Part shown: positions 1 through 5,323 of the stretch, piece after piece
Layout: the number at the start of each line of letters is the position of its first letter
Numbering within the stretch: the first letter of the stretch is position 1
NCBI GenBank assembly: GCA_051891935.1
Contig: JBJFFR010000132.1
Span: 1-9,300, forward strand
DNA length: 9,300 nt
Source of the DNA: UMGS363 sp051891935
Lineage (GTDB): Bacteria > Bacillota > Clostridia > Oscillospirales > Ruminococcaceae
Direction: 5' to 3'
Made by a program: the position numbers and the translations under genes
The notes under the pieces: generated by a model
Told to the model about the DNA's origin: nothing
Seen by the model: the letters and a program-made list of their open reading frames with translations, nothing else
Database searches by the model: none

Positions 1-2
1 TA

Positions 3-194
3 TACTAATATCAAATCGTTCTATAGACAAAGCCGACAGATAGAATAATCCAAGTTAGGTAAACTTGTTTACCTTGGAGGCAGACCGCAGTAAGGCTGTA
101 TGCCCTTCAATGCAATTACATTGCATAGGAGCCAGACGCAGAATTGGATTATTATATCCGAGGATTTAGTCTTACGGTTGATTTGATATTAGTA
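3..194 (+). mobile_element. MITE-like element A1 (192 bp, TTA-flanked)
   Basis: The element begins TACTAATATCAAATC and ends with its exact inverse, GATTTGATATTAGTA. It is followed by TTA at 195-197, and the window starts with TA just before it, consistent with a TTA target duplication. A second copy, A2, lies at 3725-3881 with nearly identical arms. Inside the ends, AATAATCCAA (43-52) pairs with TTGGATTATT. The centre holds three further hairpins: 57-63 with 68-74, GGCA 79-82 with TGCC 101-104, and ATGCAAT 110-116 with ATTGCAT 120-126. It carries AAGCCGACA at 30-38 and CGCAGA at 137-142, both also present in elements A2 and B. No coding capacity is visible. A 3-bp TWA duplication is known for Tourist-type and some IS5-group elements, so a trans-acting transposase of that kind is my inference. 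A structured RNA is an alternative role. Confidence 0.85.
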
Positions 195-197
195 TTA

Positions 198-297
198 TAC
201 TAAACACCATTTAAAATATGGAAAAAATCAAGCCGACAATCTCGAATATATAGGATTTCGGCGCAGATTTTTTCCTGTATTTTATTGGTGTTTAGTA
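198..297 (+). mobile_element. MITE-like element B (100 bp, TTA-flanked)
   Basis: This 100-bp palindromic element starts TACTAAACACCA and ends TGGTGTTTAGTA, with TTA on both sides (195-197 and 298-300). The left TTA is also the right flank of element A1. The arms continue inward: GGAAAAAATC pairs with GATTTTTTCC, and GCCGA (232-236) pairs with TCGGC (258-262). It shares with the A family the terminal hexamer TACTAA, the 9-mer AAGCCGACA (230-238) and CGCAGA (262-267), but the rest differs, so it is a distinct family using the same end and target. It is non-coding by itself, but read on the minus strand it supplies the last codons and stop of the open frame at 200-424. Confidence 0.82.
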
Positions 298-424
298 TTA
301 GAACCGGCAAGTAAAGTCTCATGTATGCATTCATTTCCCTGTTGTTGCTTCTATAGAAAAACGAAAGTCCCAAATAAGCCCACTCGGAAATAATGCATAT
401 ACCCAGATATTCTCTGCTTTTTTG
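200..424 (-). pseudogene. Gene remnant ended by MITE B
   Basis: A minus-strand frame is open from the TGA at 425-427 to a TAG at 200-202. Its first 41 or so codons (about 424-301) read like real protein, with an aromatic-rich stretch around ISEWAYLGLSFFYRSNN. The remaining codons lie entirely inside element B, so the original 3' end has been replaced by element sequence. No start codon with a ribosome site precedes the protein-like part, and the frame begins 7 bases after the stop of the glycosyltransferase gene. I read it as a fragment of an unidentified gene, possibly from the same surface-polysaccharide locus. The family is not recognised, and a chance open frame cannot be excluded. Confidence 0.3.
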
Positions 425-433
425 TCAGGCTTA

Positions 434-1396
434 TTACCAGATTTTATTCCTTTCATAAAGCCTCAATGCATTTTTTACTCCCAAAAAACTAACCACCAAC
501 CAAAAAACAAATCCTTTTACTGAACTATAATATTTAAACAACTCCCTATTATTCTTATATTCACTAATAATGGCACTATTTGTCAGGGATTCCATTTTCT
601 TGCACAATACAATCGAACCCAACATTAAACGATTAAGTGAACGTAACACAACTCTTTTTTCTTTAATCGACAAATCACTATAGTAATTCTTGTTATAAAA
701 AAGTTCATGAACAATCGTATTAATATCATGCACTCGCTGAATATTTAGTGTATTTGTAATAGATCCTTTACGGTTCATTCGTCGCAAATACCAAGGTTTG
801 TTCATAAATGCGTAAGAACGAACCACATCCAACAATCTATATGTCCAATCAATATCCTCATGCAAAAAACCGATTTTAAACATAAGCTCATTATTTAACA
901 CTAGTTTTCTGTTTACGATATACTGATAGCAAGGCCATAGACTTTTCTTATTGTTATACATATATTTAATAAAATCATTTTTACATCCAATATTCGGCAT
1001 ATCAAATAAGTGGTTAGGAACCGATATTGTATCCCAGTCGAAGCAGTTGTATGGTTCCGTAACAAGAACATCCACATTATTATTTAATGAATCAGCAATC
1101 AAAGAAAGTGCGCCTGCCATCAGCTTGTCATCGGAATCGATAAAAATTAGGTACTCGCCCTCAGCTTCAGAAATCCCAGCATTTCTAGCACTTGAAAGCC
1201 CACCATGATCATTATGAACTACTTTAACATCATGAAATACTTTGTATTTATCACAAATATCCTCACTACCATCATCGCTACCATCGTCTACGAGTATTAT
1301 CTCTCTGTCTAAATAATCCTGATTGATAATACTATCAACACACTCTTCTAAATAATCCTTCACATTATATACTGGTACTATTATTGAGAACCTCAC
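434..1396 (-). CDS. Family 2 (GT-A) glycosyltransferase
   Basis: The gene encodes a 320-residue GT2-family enzyme that would move a sugar from a nucleotide-activated donor onto a growing glycan, probably an exopolysaccharide or capsule, at the cytoplasmic face of the membrane. The N-terminal GT-A fold is clear: SIIVPVYNV at residues 4-12, the nucleotide-binding DDGS at 37-40, GGLSSARNAG at 65-74, and the metal-binding DSDD at 87-90. A candidate acidic catalytic motif is HEDIDW in the middle third. The C-terminal part is family-variable, with a hydrophobic stretch (FVFWLVVSFLGV) near the end that may anchor it to the membrane. The start is GTG at 1394-1396, chosen because AGGAGG (complement at 1407-1412) sits at a good distance. 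Length is normal and there are no internal stops, so it looks intact. Donor and acceptor cannot be told. It stands alone, without other polysaccharide genes in view. Confidence 0.92.
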   Translation of the reverse strand: MRFSIIVPVYNVKDYLEECVDSIINQDYLDREIILVDDGSDDGSEDICDKYKVFHDVKVVHNDHGGLSSARNAGISEAEGEYLIFIDSDDKLMAGALSLIADSLNNNVDVLVTEPYNCFDWDTISVPNHLFDMPNIGCKNDFIKYMYNNKKSLWPCYQYIVNRKLVLNNELMFKIGFLHEDIDWTYRLLDVVRSYAFMNKPWYLRRMNRKGSITNTLNIQRVHDINTIVHELFYNKNYYSDLSIKEKRVVLRSLNRLMLGSIVLCKKMESLTNSAIISEYKNNRELFKYYSSVKGFVFWLVVSFLGVKNALRLYERNKIW

Positions 1397-1398
1397 AG

Positions 1399-1584
1399 TT
1401 ATTCTTCCTCCTTTTTACGATTTTCCTTTATTCCTCGTTTTTCCTTTATTTCCTCTTCTTTTCCTTTATCCCTTCTATGGTTCCAAAGTGGAAGGAACTG
1501 GTTCTTTACCACAATGGATGGAGTGGAAAACAAACCACTCTCAACTAAAAAACCAGTAAACAAATAAACCTCACAACCACAACC
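1399..1584 (-). other. Open frame without clear start, ending in charged repeats
   Basis: A minus-strand frame is open for 61 codons between TAG (1585-1587) and TAA (1399-1401). It stops 2 bases before the GTG of the glycosyltransferase, so that gene's ribosome site lies inside it. The first half reads FLVESGLFSTP and VVKNQFLPLWNHRR. The second half is a lysine/glutamate tail containing the repeats IKEKRG and IKENRK, made by the purine-rich tandem repeat at 1421-1469. There is no ATG and no ribosome site. It could be the 3' remnant of a gene once coupled to the glycosyltransferase, or non-coding repeat DNA that happens to be open. I do not recognise a family. Confidence 0.3.
1421..1469 (-). 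repeat. Three-copy TTTTCCTTTAT tandem repeat
   Basis: The 11-mer TTTTCCTTTAT occurs at 1421-1431, 1439-1449 and 1459-1469, with periods of 18 and 20 bases. On the minus strand it is ATAAAGGAAAA, a purine tract lying immediately upstream of the glycosyltransferase ribosome site. Copy number at such a tract could vary by slippage, and because it sits in the 5' leader it might affect translation. That role is inference only. Confidence 0.7.
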
Positions 1585-1623
1585 CTAACCAACTTTTCAC
1601 TAGAAACTATACTTTCCAGCTTG

Positions 1624-1640
1624 AAAAGCAGCTTGCTTTT
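1624..1640. terminator. Weak bidirectional hairpin
   Basis: AAAAGCA (1624-1630) pairs with TGCTTTT (1634-1640) across a 3-base loop. On the plus strand the hairpin ends in four T residues. On the minus strand the complementary T run ends the arm, so it could serve as a weak terminator for the genes starting at 3383 and 1840. The stem is short and AT-rich, hence low confidence. Confidence 0.25.
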
Positions 1641-1756
1641 GTGCTTTTATGGACGAAAATTGGATAACAGAAATGCCCGAAAATTGGGAGGTTACTGACA
1701 GGTTTATCATTCAGCTTGTCTTTGGAAAGAGTTATATACTCGTCTGATCCGTAGAA

Positions 1757-1840
1757 TTAATAGTCCTCAGTGTCCTTCTCCATCATTTTCTCCGGCGCAA
1801 ATAGTACAAATGAATCCCACGGCTTTTCTTTGTTGTTCAT
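1757..1840 (-). CDS. Possible 27-residue small ORF
   Basis: An ATG at 1838-1840 (minus strand) is preceded by a purine-rich AGAGAGG about 9 bases away and opens a 27-codon frame ending with TAA at 1757-1759. It follows the PRiA4_ORF3-like gene by 46 bases in the same direction, so it could be co-transcribed. The peptide is acidic (MNNKEKPWDSF at the start, EKDTEDY at the end) and not recognised. After the TAA the same frame stays open for about 48 more codons, so it may be the start of a longer gene broken by a nonsense change. Evidence is only the start context; it could be chance. Confidence 0.3.
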   Translation of the reverse strand: MNNKEKPWDSFVLFAPEKMMEKDTEDY

Positions 1841-1886
1841 CACTTTGTTCCTCTCTTTAGCTCCGACTTTTTCAGTAGTTTCGGTT

Positions 1887-3383
1887 TTACAGCACGCTCT
1901 TATCAATTTTCTTCTTCCAGCCCATGCTGTTTACCCATGCCTTGCTGTCCTTGTCGCCGTCCTCAATCGAACGCAGAGTGTCTACATAGCCGTCAATTCC
2001 TCCGCAGTCATCCATAAGAGGATAACCATCAGCAGCCAGGATAACCGGACGGGCAAGCACGCAGACCCGCTGGATGGCATCTCTTACTTCTTTTTCCGTT
2101 ACCCTTCCGGCCTTCACCAGATACTCCGCATCATACTTTGGCGTAATCGTCAGATGCCAGCTGTCACCGTAGTCGTAGGTGTAGTGCAGCTCTCTCGCAA
2201 ATCCTCGCACCCACGGCTGGGACAGCGTGGACTCGTCCGAATAAGTAGCCGCATCCTGGATACTGTCAGCAAGCACCTCATAGAACTCGTCAAAAGACCT
2301 CGGATAACTCGGGTCAAATTCCAGGATGTTAATGAGCGAAAGAACCTCATTCACCGCAAATGGATTCCATTCATATTTGTGGATCAATTCTTCCAGACTA
2401 TTGGCCTTTACCTTCCAATTGCCTAATTCCTGGATAATGTTTCGGTATCCTTCTTCATAACACTTTACATAGCCCAGACCGGTATATTTGCTTCTCATCC
2501 ATTTCTTCGGACTGCCGCCCTCGTAGTCATCATCCCAGAAGTCGAGGTCTTCGTCGCGGAGCGGATTCTTAAATACCAGGCCTACCAGCTTCTTCCAATT
2601 CTCAACCTTTCCGGCTGTCACCCATTTCAGGTCCTCTGAACTCAACTCATACTCATGCATGTGGGAATTTGTAAACCCGAATGCCTGGTTGATGACGTAG
2701 TGAAGATTATGCAGAGGAAGGTCCTGCTGCACAAGGATATCCCTTGAAATAGATTCCCCATGCTTTATGCCACACAGCGATCTATCCTCCTCCGGTATTA
2801 CGTCATTCATCTCAATATGAAGCAGCATCACATCCGGATTCATCTTGAACAGTTTTGCTTCTTCTTCCGTGAAAAACGGCTCGAGATGAACAGGGTCATC
2901 CTTTGTATCAATATGGTCAAACAACCCATGCTCCTTCATGAGATCCATCATGGCCTGGTTCTGCAGATCACTCATATATAGCTCTCTTTGAATCTCACGG
3001 TCAGTCTTTTTTCGAACCACAGAATTCAAGAAAATCTGCTCACGCTTCCGGTACTCTTCTACATACCCAGCACCGGCGCTCTTTTCTTTCCCGTTGTAGA
3101 TAACCTTCTCATAAGGGATGTTGATCCTCACTGTAGCAGCAGACACACCGAGTGCAGCGGCAATATCGTCCATATCATACCCTTGCTTCTTCAGCTCCAT
3201 GATATCTCTATGAAGCGGTGAATCGATCACACCGGCAGTGATCAGGATTTTATTGACCTTCGCACGGGTGATGCCGAATCGGTCCGCCACAGCCGACATA
3301 TTCCCTTGTGGATGCGCTTCGTCCACAGTCGTGCAGTAAAAGTCAGCCACCTGGTCGATGAACGCCTTGTCGTTCTCTTTCAT
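1887..3383 (-). CDS. HTH protein with PRiA4_ORF3-like (pRiA4b ORF-3) domain
   Basis: The 498-residue protein has two parts. The first 90 or so residues contain two helix-turn-helix-like segments, about residues 29-51 (AVADRFGITRAKVNKIL) and 69-91 (DDIAAALGVSAATVRI), suggesting DNA binding. The rest resembles the plasmid pRiA4b ORF-3 family (Pfam PRiA4_ORF3, often labelled IS1096 passenger TnpR). Typical signatures are a region with VINQAFGFTNSHMHEY, YDYGDSWHLTI near residue 402, and a C-terminal DCGG followed by GY. The biochemical role of that family is not established. An upstream in-frame GTG at 3414-3416 is possible, but the ATG at 3381-3383 is preferred because AGGAGT (complement at 3393-3398) lies 9 bases before it. 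It has its own promoter flanked by repeated putative operators, so self-regulation through the HTH part is likely. By eye it is clearly more GC-rich than its neighbours, suggesting separate acquisition. It appears intact. Confidence 0.8.
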   Translation of the reverse strand: MKENDKAFIDQVADFYCTTVDEAHPQGNMSAVADRFGITRAKVNKILITAGVIDSPLHRDIMELKKQGYDMDDIAAALGVSAATVRINIPYEKVIYNGKEKSAGAGYVEEYRKREQIFLNSVVRKKTDREIQRELYMSDLQNQAMMDLMKEHGLFDHIDTKDDPVHLEPFFTEEEAKLFKMNPDVMLLHIEMNDVIPEEDRSLCGIKHGESISRDILVQQDLPLHNLHYVINQAFGFTNSHMHEYELSSEDLKWVTAGKVENWKKLVGLVFKNPLRDEDLDFWDDDYEGGSPKKWMRSKYTGLGYVKCYEEGYRNIIQELGNWKVKANSLEELIHKYEWNPFAVNEVLSLINILEFDPSYPRSFDEFYEVLADSIQDAATYSDESTLSQPWVRGFARELHYTYDYGDSWHLTITPKYDAEYLVKAGRVTEKEVRDAIQRVCVLARPVILAADGYPLMDDCGGIDGYVDTLRSIEDGDKDSKAWVNSMGWKKKIDKSVL

Positions 3384-3460
3384 AATATCGCTACTCCTAT
3401 CTGTTTTCGTATCCACACTGTGTGCATCAGCACAAGCTCACTGTATATATGCTCATACAC

Positions 3461-3521
3461 CTTACAAATTAACATTATATCAGATAAATCAAGTCTTGTC
3501 AATATATCTTACAAATTAACA
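3461..3521 (-). promoter_or_regulatory. Paired 14-bp direct repeats around the promoter (putative operators)
   Basis: The 14-mer TGTTAATTTGTAAG (minus-strand orientation) occurs identically at 3508-3521, just upstream of the -35 box, and at 3461-3474, overlapping the last -10 base and the expected transcription start. The copies are 47 bases apart and in the same orientation. Two exact copies bracketing a consensus promoter are well placed for a repressor, and the HTH protein encoded downstream is the obvious candidate. The binding itself is inferred. Confidence 0.65.
3474..3502 (-). promoter_or_regulatory. Consensus sigma-A promoter of the HTH/PRiA4 gene
   Basis: Read on the minus strand, TTGACA (3502-3497) and TATAAT (3479-3474) are both perfect matches, separated by exactly 17 bases. 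Transcription should start near 3467, giving a leader of roughly 85 bases before the ATG at 3383. That leader also contains a TGTGC/GCACA inverted repeat (3421-3434). Such a strong promoter on a putative DNA-binding protein usually implies repression. Confidence 0.88.
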
Positions 3522-3564
3522 CACGGTATTTCAACGAGCAAAAAAATTGTAAACGAATTGTAAC

Positions 3565-3593
3565 AAGACAAAGAGCAAATATCATGGTATAAT
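3565..3593 (+). promoter_or_regulatory. Extended -10 promoter toward the ISAs1 remnant
   Basis: TATAAT at 3588-3593 is preceded by TGG, giving an extended -10, with a weak -35 (AAGACA, 3565-3570) 17 bases upstream. It points into the transposase remnant starting at 3623 and is divergent from the HTH/PRiA4 promoter. It may be the original transposase promoter. Confidence 0.6.
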
Positions 3594-3622
3594 AGAGAAA
3601 AAGATAAAAGGAATAAAATACC

Positions 3623-4166
3623 ATAAAAAAACTGAGTCTTGAAGAAATACTTGAAGGAATTGAAGATACAAGAAGAGGTAACAGCGTAATATATCCGCTG
3701 CATGAAGTATTGTTTATCATGTTATACTAATATCAAATCGTTCTATAGACAAAGCCGACAGATAGAATAATCCAAGTCAAGGAAAGCGACCGCAGGCAGG
3801 CTGTCGCCTGTCAAGGGAGCTTGACGCAGAATTGGATTATTATATCCGAGGATTTATCTATAGGTTGATTTGATATTAGTATTAATAGCAATAATCTGCG
3901 GAGCAACATCATACGCCAGAATAGAACTATTCGGAAAGAACAGAAGAGAATGGTTAGAGAAATATCTCAAGCTTGAAAACGGCATACCCGATGCAAATAC
4001 ATTCCGATATGTGATGTTAAAGATCACACCTTCACAAATACATGAACTGTTTGCTGAATGGATGAAGTCTGTTATTCCCTCTGTAAAAGCAAGCGAATTA
4101 AAAGAACAAAAAATCGCAATGCCTGTTTCTGAAAAAGAAAGAGAGCATAACAAAATATCCTCCTGA
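3623..4166 (+). pseudogene. ISAs1-family transposase N-terminus, split by MITE A2
   Basis: The frame after 3623 encodes KKLSLEEILEGIEDTRR and HEVLFIML. The same gene continues after element A2 as IAIICGATSYARIELFGK, REWLEKYLKL and GIPDANTFRYVM. These are the hallmarks of the N-terminal domain of ISAs1-type (H-repeat-associated) DDE transposases. Deleting A2 and one TTA rejoins the two halves exactly in frame. The expected start codon after the AAGGAATAAAATACC leader is ATA (3623-3625) instead of ATG, a second disabling lesion. ISAs1 similarity fades at roughly 4080-4100, and the frame ends in a TGA at 4164-4166 just as an IS630-type reading frame takes over one base out of phase. The catalytic domain is missing, so this is a dead fragment. 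Confidence 0.85.
3725..3881 (+). mobile_element. MITE-like element A2 (157 bp), inserted in the ISAs1 remnant
   Basis: A2 is the second copy of the A family, beginning TACTAATATCAAATC and ending GATTTGATATTAGTA, with TTA on both sides (3722-3724, 3882-3884). It matches A1 over roughly the first 52 bases and the last 60, but its centre is different and 35 bases shorter. AAGCCGACA is at 3752-3760, GACCGCAG at 3788-3795 and CGCAGA at 3825-3830. GCGAC (3786-3790) pairs with GTCGC (3803-3807). GTCAAGG occurs twice (3776-3782, 3810-3816), and either copy can pair with CTTGAC (3820-3825), giving two alternative folds. Because the target is a recognisable coding sequence, the empty site can be reconstructed, and it shows that exactly one TTA was duplicated. 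Confidence 0.9.
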
Positions 4167-4540
4167 AAAACTTGTATATCTTGATGAAAGCGGAGTAAAT
4201 ACCGATATGAAAAGAATTTATGGACGTGCTGTTGACCATACCCCGATAAACACGCCTGCCAATACAACTATACTGTCATAAATACGTCTTAACGGAGAAA
4301 CAGCATATACAACCTACATTAGAGGAACAACAGGTGAAAAATTTGTTGACTATCTGGAAAACGTTCTTTTACCCACATTGGAAAAAGGTGATGTGATAAT
4401 AATGGACAATATGCGGTCACATCATGTAAAAGCAGTTAAAGATACTATCGAGAAAGCGGGTATGATTCTTCTTTATCTTCCACCGTACAGTCCGGATCTA
4501 AATCCAATTGAAAAGATGTGGTCGAAGATCAAAGCAGCTA
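4150..4540 (+). pseudogene. IS630-family transposase core fragment
   Basis: The frame reads KYPPEKLVYLDESGVNTDM, then GRAVDHTPINTPANTTIL, TTYIRGTTGEKFVDYL, VIIMDNMRSHH and LPPYSPDLNPIEKMWSKIK. This is the DDE catalytic core of IS630-type transposases, and all three acidic residues are visible: D in LDESG, D in MDN and E in NPIEKMW. The N-terminal helix-turn-helix half is absent. A few residues seem missing after YGRA, and an in-frame TAA at 4279-4281 stands where family members have serine (TCA to TAA would explain it). The frame runs without a stop into phosphatase sequence around 4540. No intact ends of an IS630 element are evident. The fragment is non-functional. Confidence 0.85.
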
Positions 4541-4851
4541 TGGGAGAAATAACCGAAGCGCAGATACGCTCGGACGCTGACCGTAATAGGCTTGTCAGAG
4601 CGCTTGGTACCGGAACTGATAGAATAAAGCCTGCAATAAGTTCACTATATACAGTCAAGGACAAGGATGATACAAACGCATTTCTTCTCTGTTCTGACGG
4701 TTTCTGGCAGTATGTGCTGGAGAGTGAAATGGAAGATACTCTATGCCGCTCAAACTCTCCGGATGAATGGCTTGGCGCCATGAAGGAAATACTTTCTTCA
4801 CGCTGCGGCAATGGGTGCGATAATTTTTCTGCAATTGTGCTGACGGAATAA
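4541..4851 (+). pseudogene. PP2C-type Ser/Thr phosphatase, C-terminal half
   Basis: From about 4541 the frame changes character and reads ITEAQIRSDADRNRLVRALG, FLLCSDGFWQYV and NGCDNFSAIVLTE before TAA at 4849-4851. CSDG and the terminal DN are the metal-binding motifs of the C-terminal part of PP2C-family protein phosphatases. RNRLVRALG is typical of the bacterial subgroup that signals together with Hanks-type kinases and FHA proteins. About 100 of the usual 240 or so residues remain. The N-terminal half with its DGMGG motif has been replaced by IS630 sequence. The longest undisturbed reading frame (TTG at 4378 to 4851) is therefore a chimaera of transposase and phosphatase and should not be annotated as either. 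Confidence 0.82.
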
Positions 4852-4868
4852 CGGAAATGTTATACATC

Positions 4869-4884
4869 TCAAGTCATGACTTGA
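4869..4884. promoter_or_regulatory. Perfect 16-bp palindrome
   Basis: TCAAGTCATGACTTGA is its own reverse complement. It lies 17 bases after the phosphatase fragment in an AT-rich 200-bp spacer before the AbrB-like gene. The size and symmetry suit a dimeric regulator site, but it is not positioned on a clear promoter. The rest of 4852-5054 shows no gene and only poor promoter matches. Confidence 0.35.
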
Positions 4885-5054
4885 AATACATAGAGTCTTT
4901 TATTTTCTTTTCAAAATCCGACCATTTTTTACCTTATAAAATTTCAAATTCAAGTGAATAAACCTGCCTGCAATACAAAAACTATACTCACAAAGCCTTA
5001 AAATTACAAATTCGGCAATAACATAAAAAAATCTCAAAATCGGAGGAAAATAAA

Positions 5055-5219
5055 ATGAAAGCCACAGGAATTGTCAGAAGAATAGATGACCTCGGACGCG
5101 TCGTTATCCCGAAGGAGATACGCCGCACTATGAGGATCCACGAAGGCGACCCGTTGCTGACAACAATTACACTGGCGGAGAAGGTTATTGGGGTGGCAGA
5201 GAGGTTCGGGGGTACATAA
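5055..5219 (+). pseudogene. Truncated AbrB/SpoVT-type regulator
   Basis: A good ribosome site (GGAGG at 5042-5046) precedes ATG at 5055. The first 35 residues (MKATGIVRRIDDLGRVVIP, KEIRRTMRIHEGDPL) are the swapped-hairpin DNA-binding domain of the AbrB/SpoVT transition-state regulators of Firmicutes, which bind DNA as dimers. In that family the domain continues after GDPLE into a strand ending the fold and usually a C-terminal dimerisation or GAF-like region. Here the sequence diverges abruptly after GDPL into 19 unrelated residues ending in TAA at 5217-5219. In another frame the divergent part is glycine-rich (NYTGGEGYWGG), so the tail probably comes from a different gene joined by a deletion. 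A 54-residue product could be made, but the fold looks incomplete. Confidence 0.78.
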
Positions 5220-5243
5220 TTTATCCGTTATAAAAAATATCTC

Positions 5244-5272
5244 TTGAATATGCTTTTGGAATATGATATAAT
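5244..5272 (+). promoter_or_regulatory. Sigma-A promoter of the zeta toxin operon
   Basis: TTGAAT (5244-5249) and TATAAT (5267-5272) are separated by exactly 17 bases. The ATG of the first gene follows 52 bases later, with AGGAGG at 5311-5316. Confidence 0.82.
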
Positions 5273-5323
5273 AAAATAAACGAATATGATAAAGCATGGT
5301 ACTCTTTTGAAGGAGGTATATAC

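Noticed and set aside
951..1208. Plus-strand frame opposite the glycosyltransferase
   Set aside because: Antisense shadow of the GT2 motifs; no start signal.
1421..1469. Three regularly spaced repeats as a CRISPR array
   Set aside because: The repeat is only 11 bases, the spacers are 7 and 9 bases and themselves low-complexity, and there are no cas genes.
1654..1688. Direct repeat CGAAAATTGG (1654-1663 and 1679-1688)
   Set aside because: Only 10 bases, AT-rich, not placed at any boundary or promoter; plausible by chance.
1770..2426. Plus-strand frame of 218 codons opposite the HTH/PRiA4 gene
   Set aside because: It lies mostly antisense to a well-supported gene, lacks a ribosome site and has no recognisable motif.
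3499..3720. Minus-strand hydrophobic frames of 64 and 73 codons
   Set aside because: They run antisense to the ISAs1 remnant and its promoter region; the hydrophobic look comes from AT-rich DNA.
3854..4267. Minus-strand 137-codon frame
   Set aside because: It is opposite ISAs1 and IS630 coding remnants, which are recognisable on the plus strand.
4378..4851. A single intact gene of 157 codons starting at TTG
   Set aside because: The start has no ribosome site, and the product is half transposase and half phosphatase; the transposase frame continues upstream past a nonsense codon.
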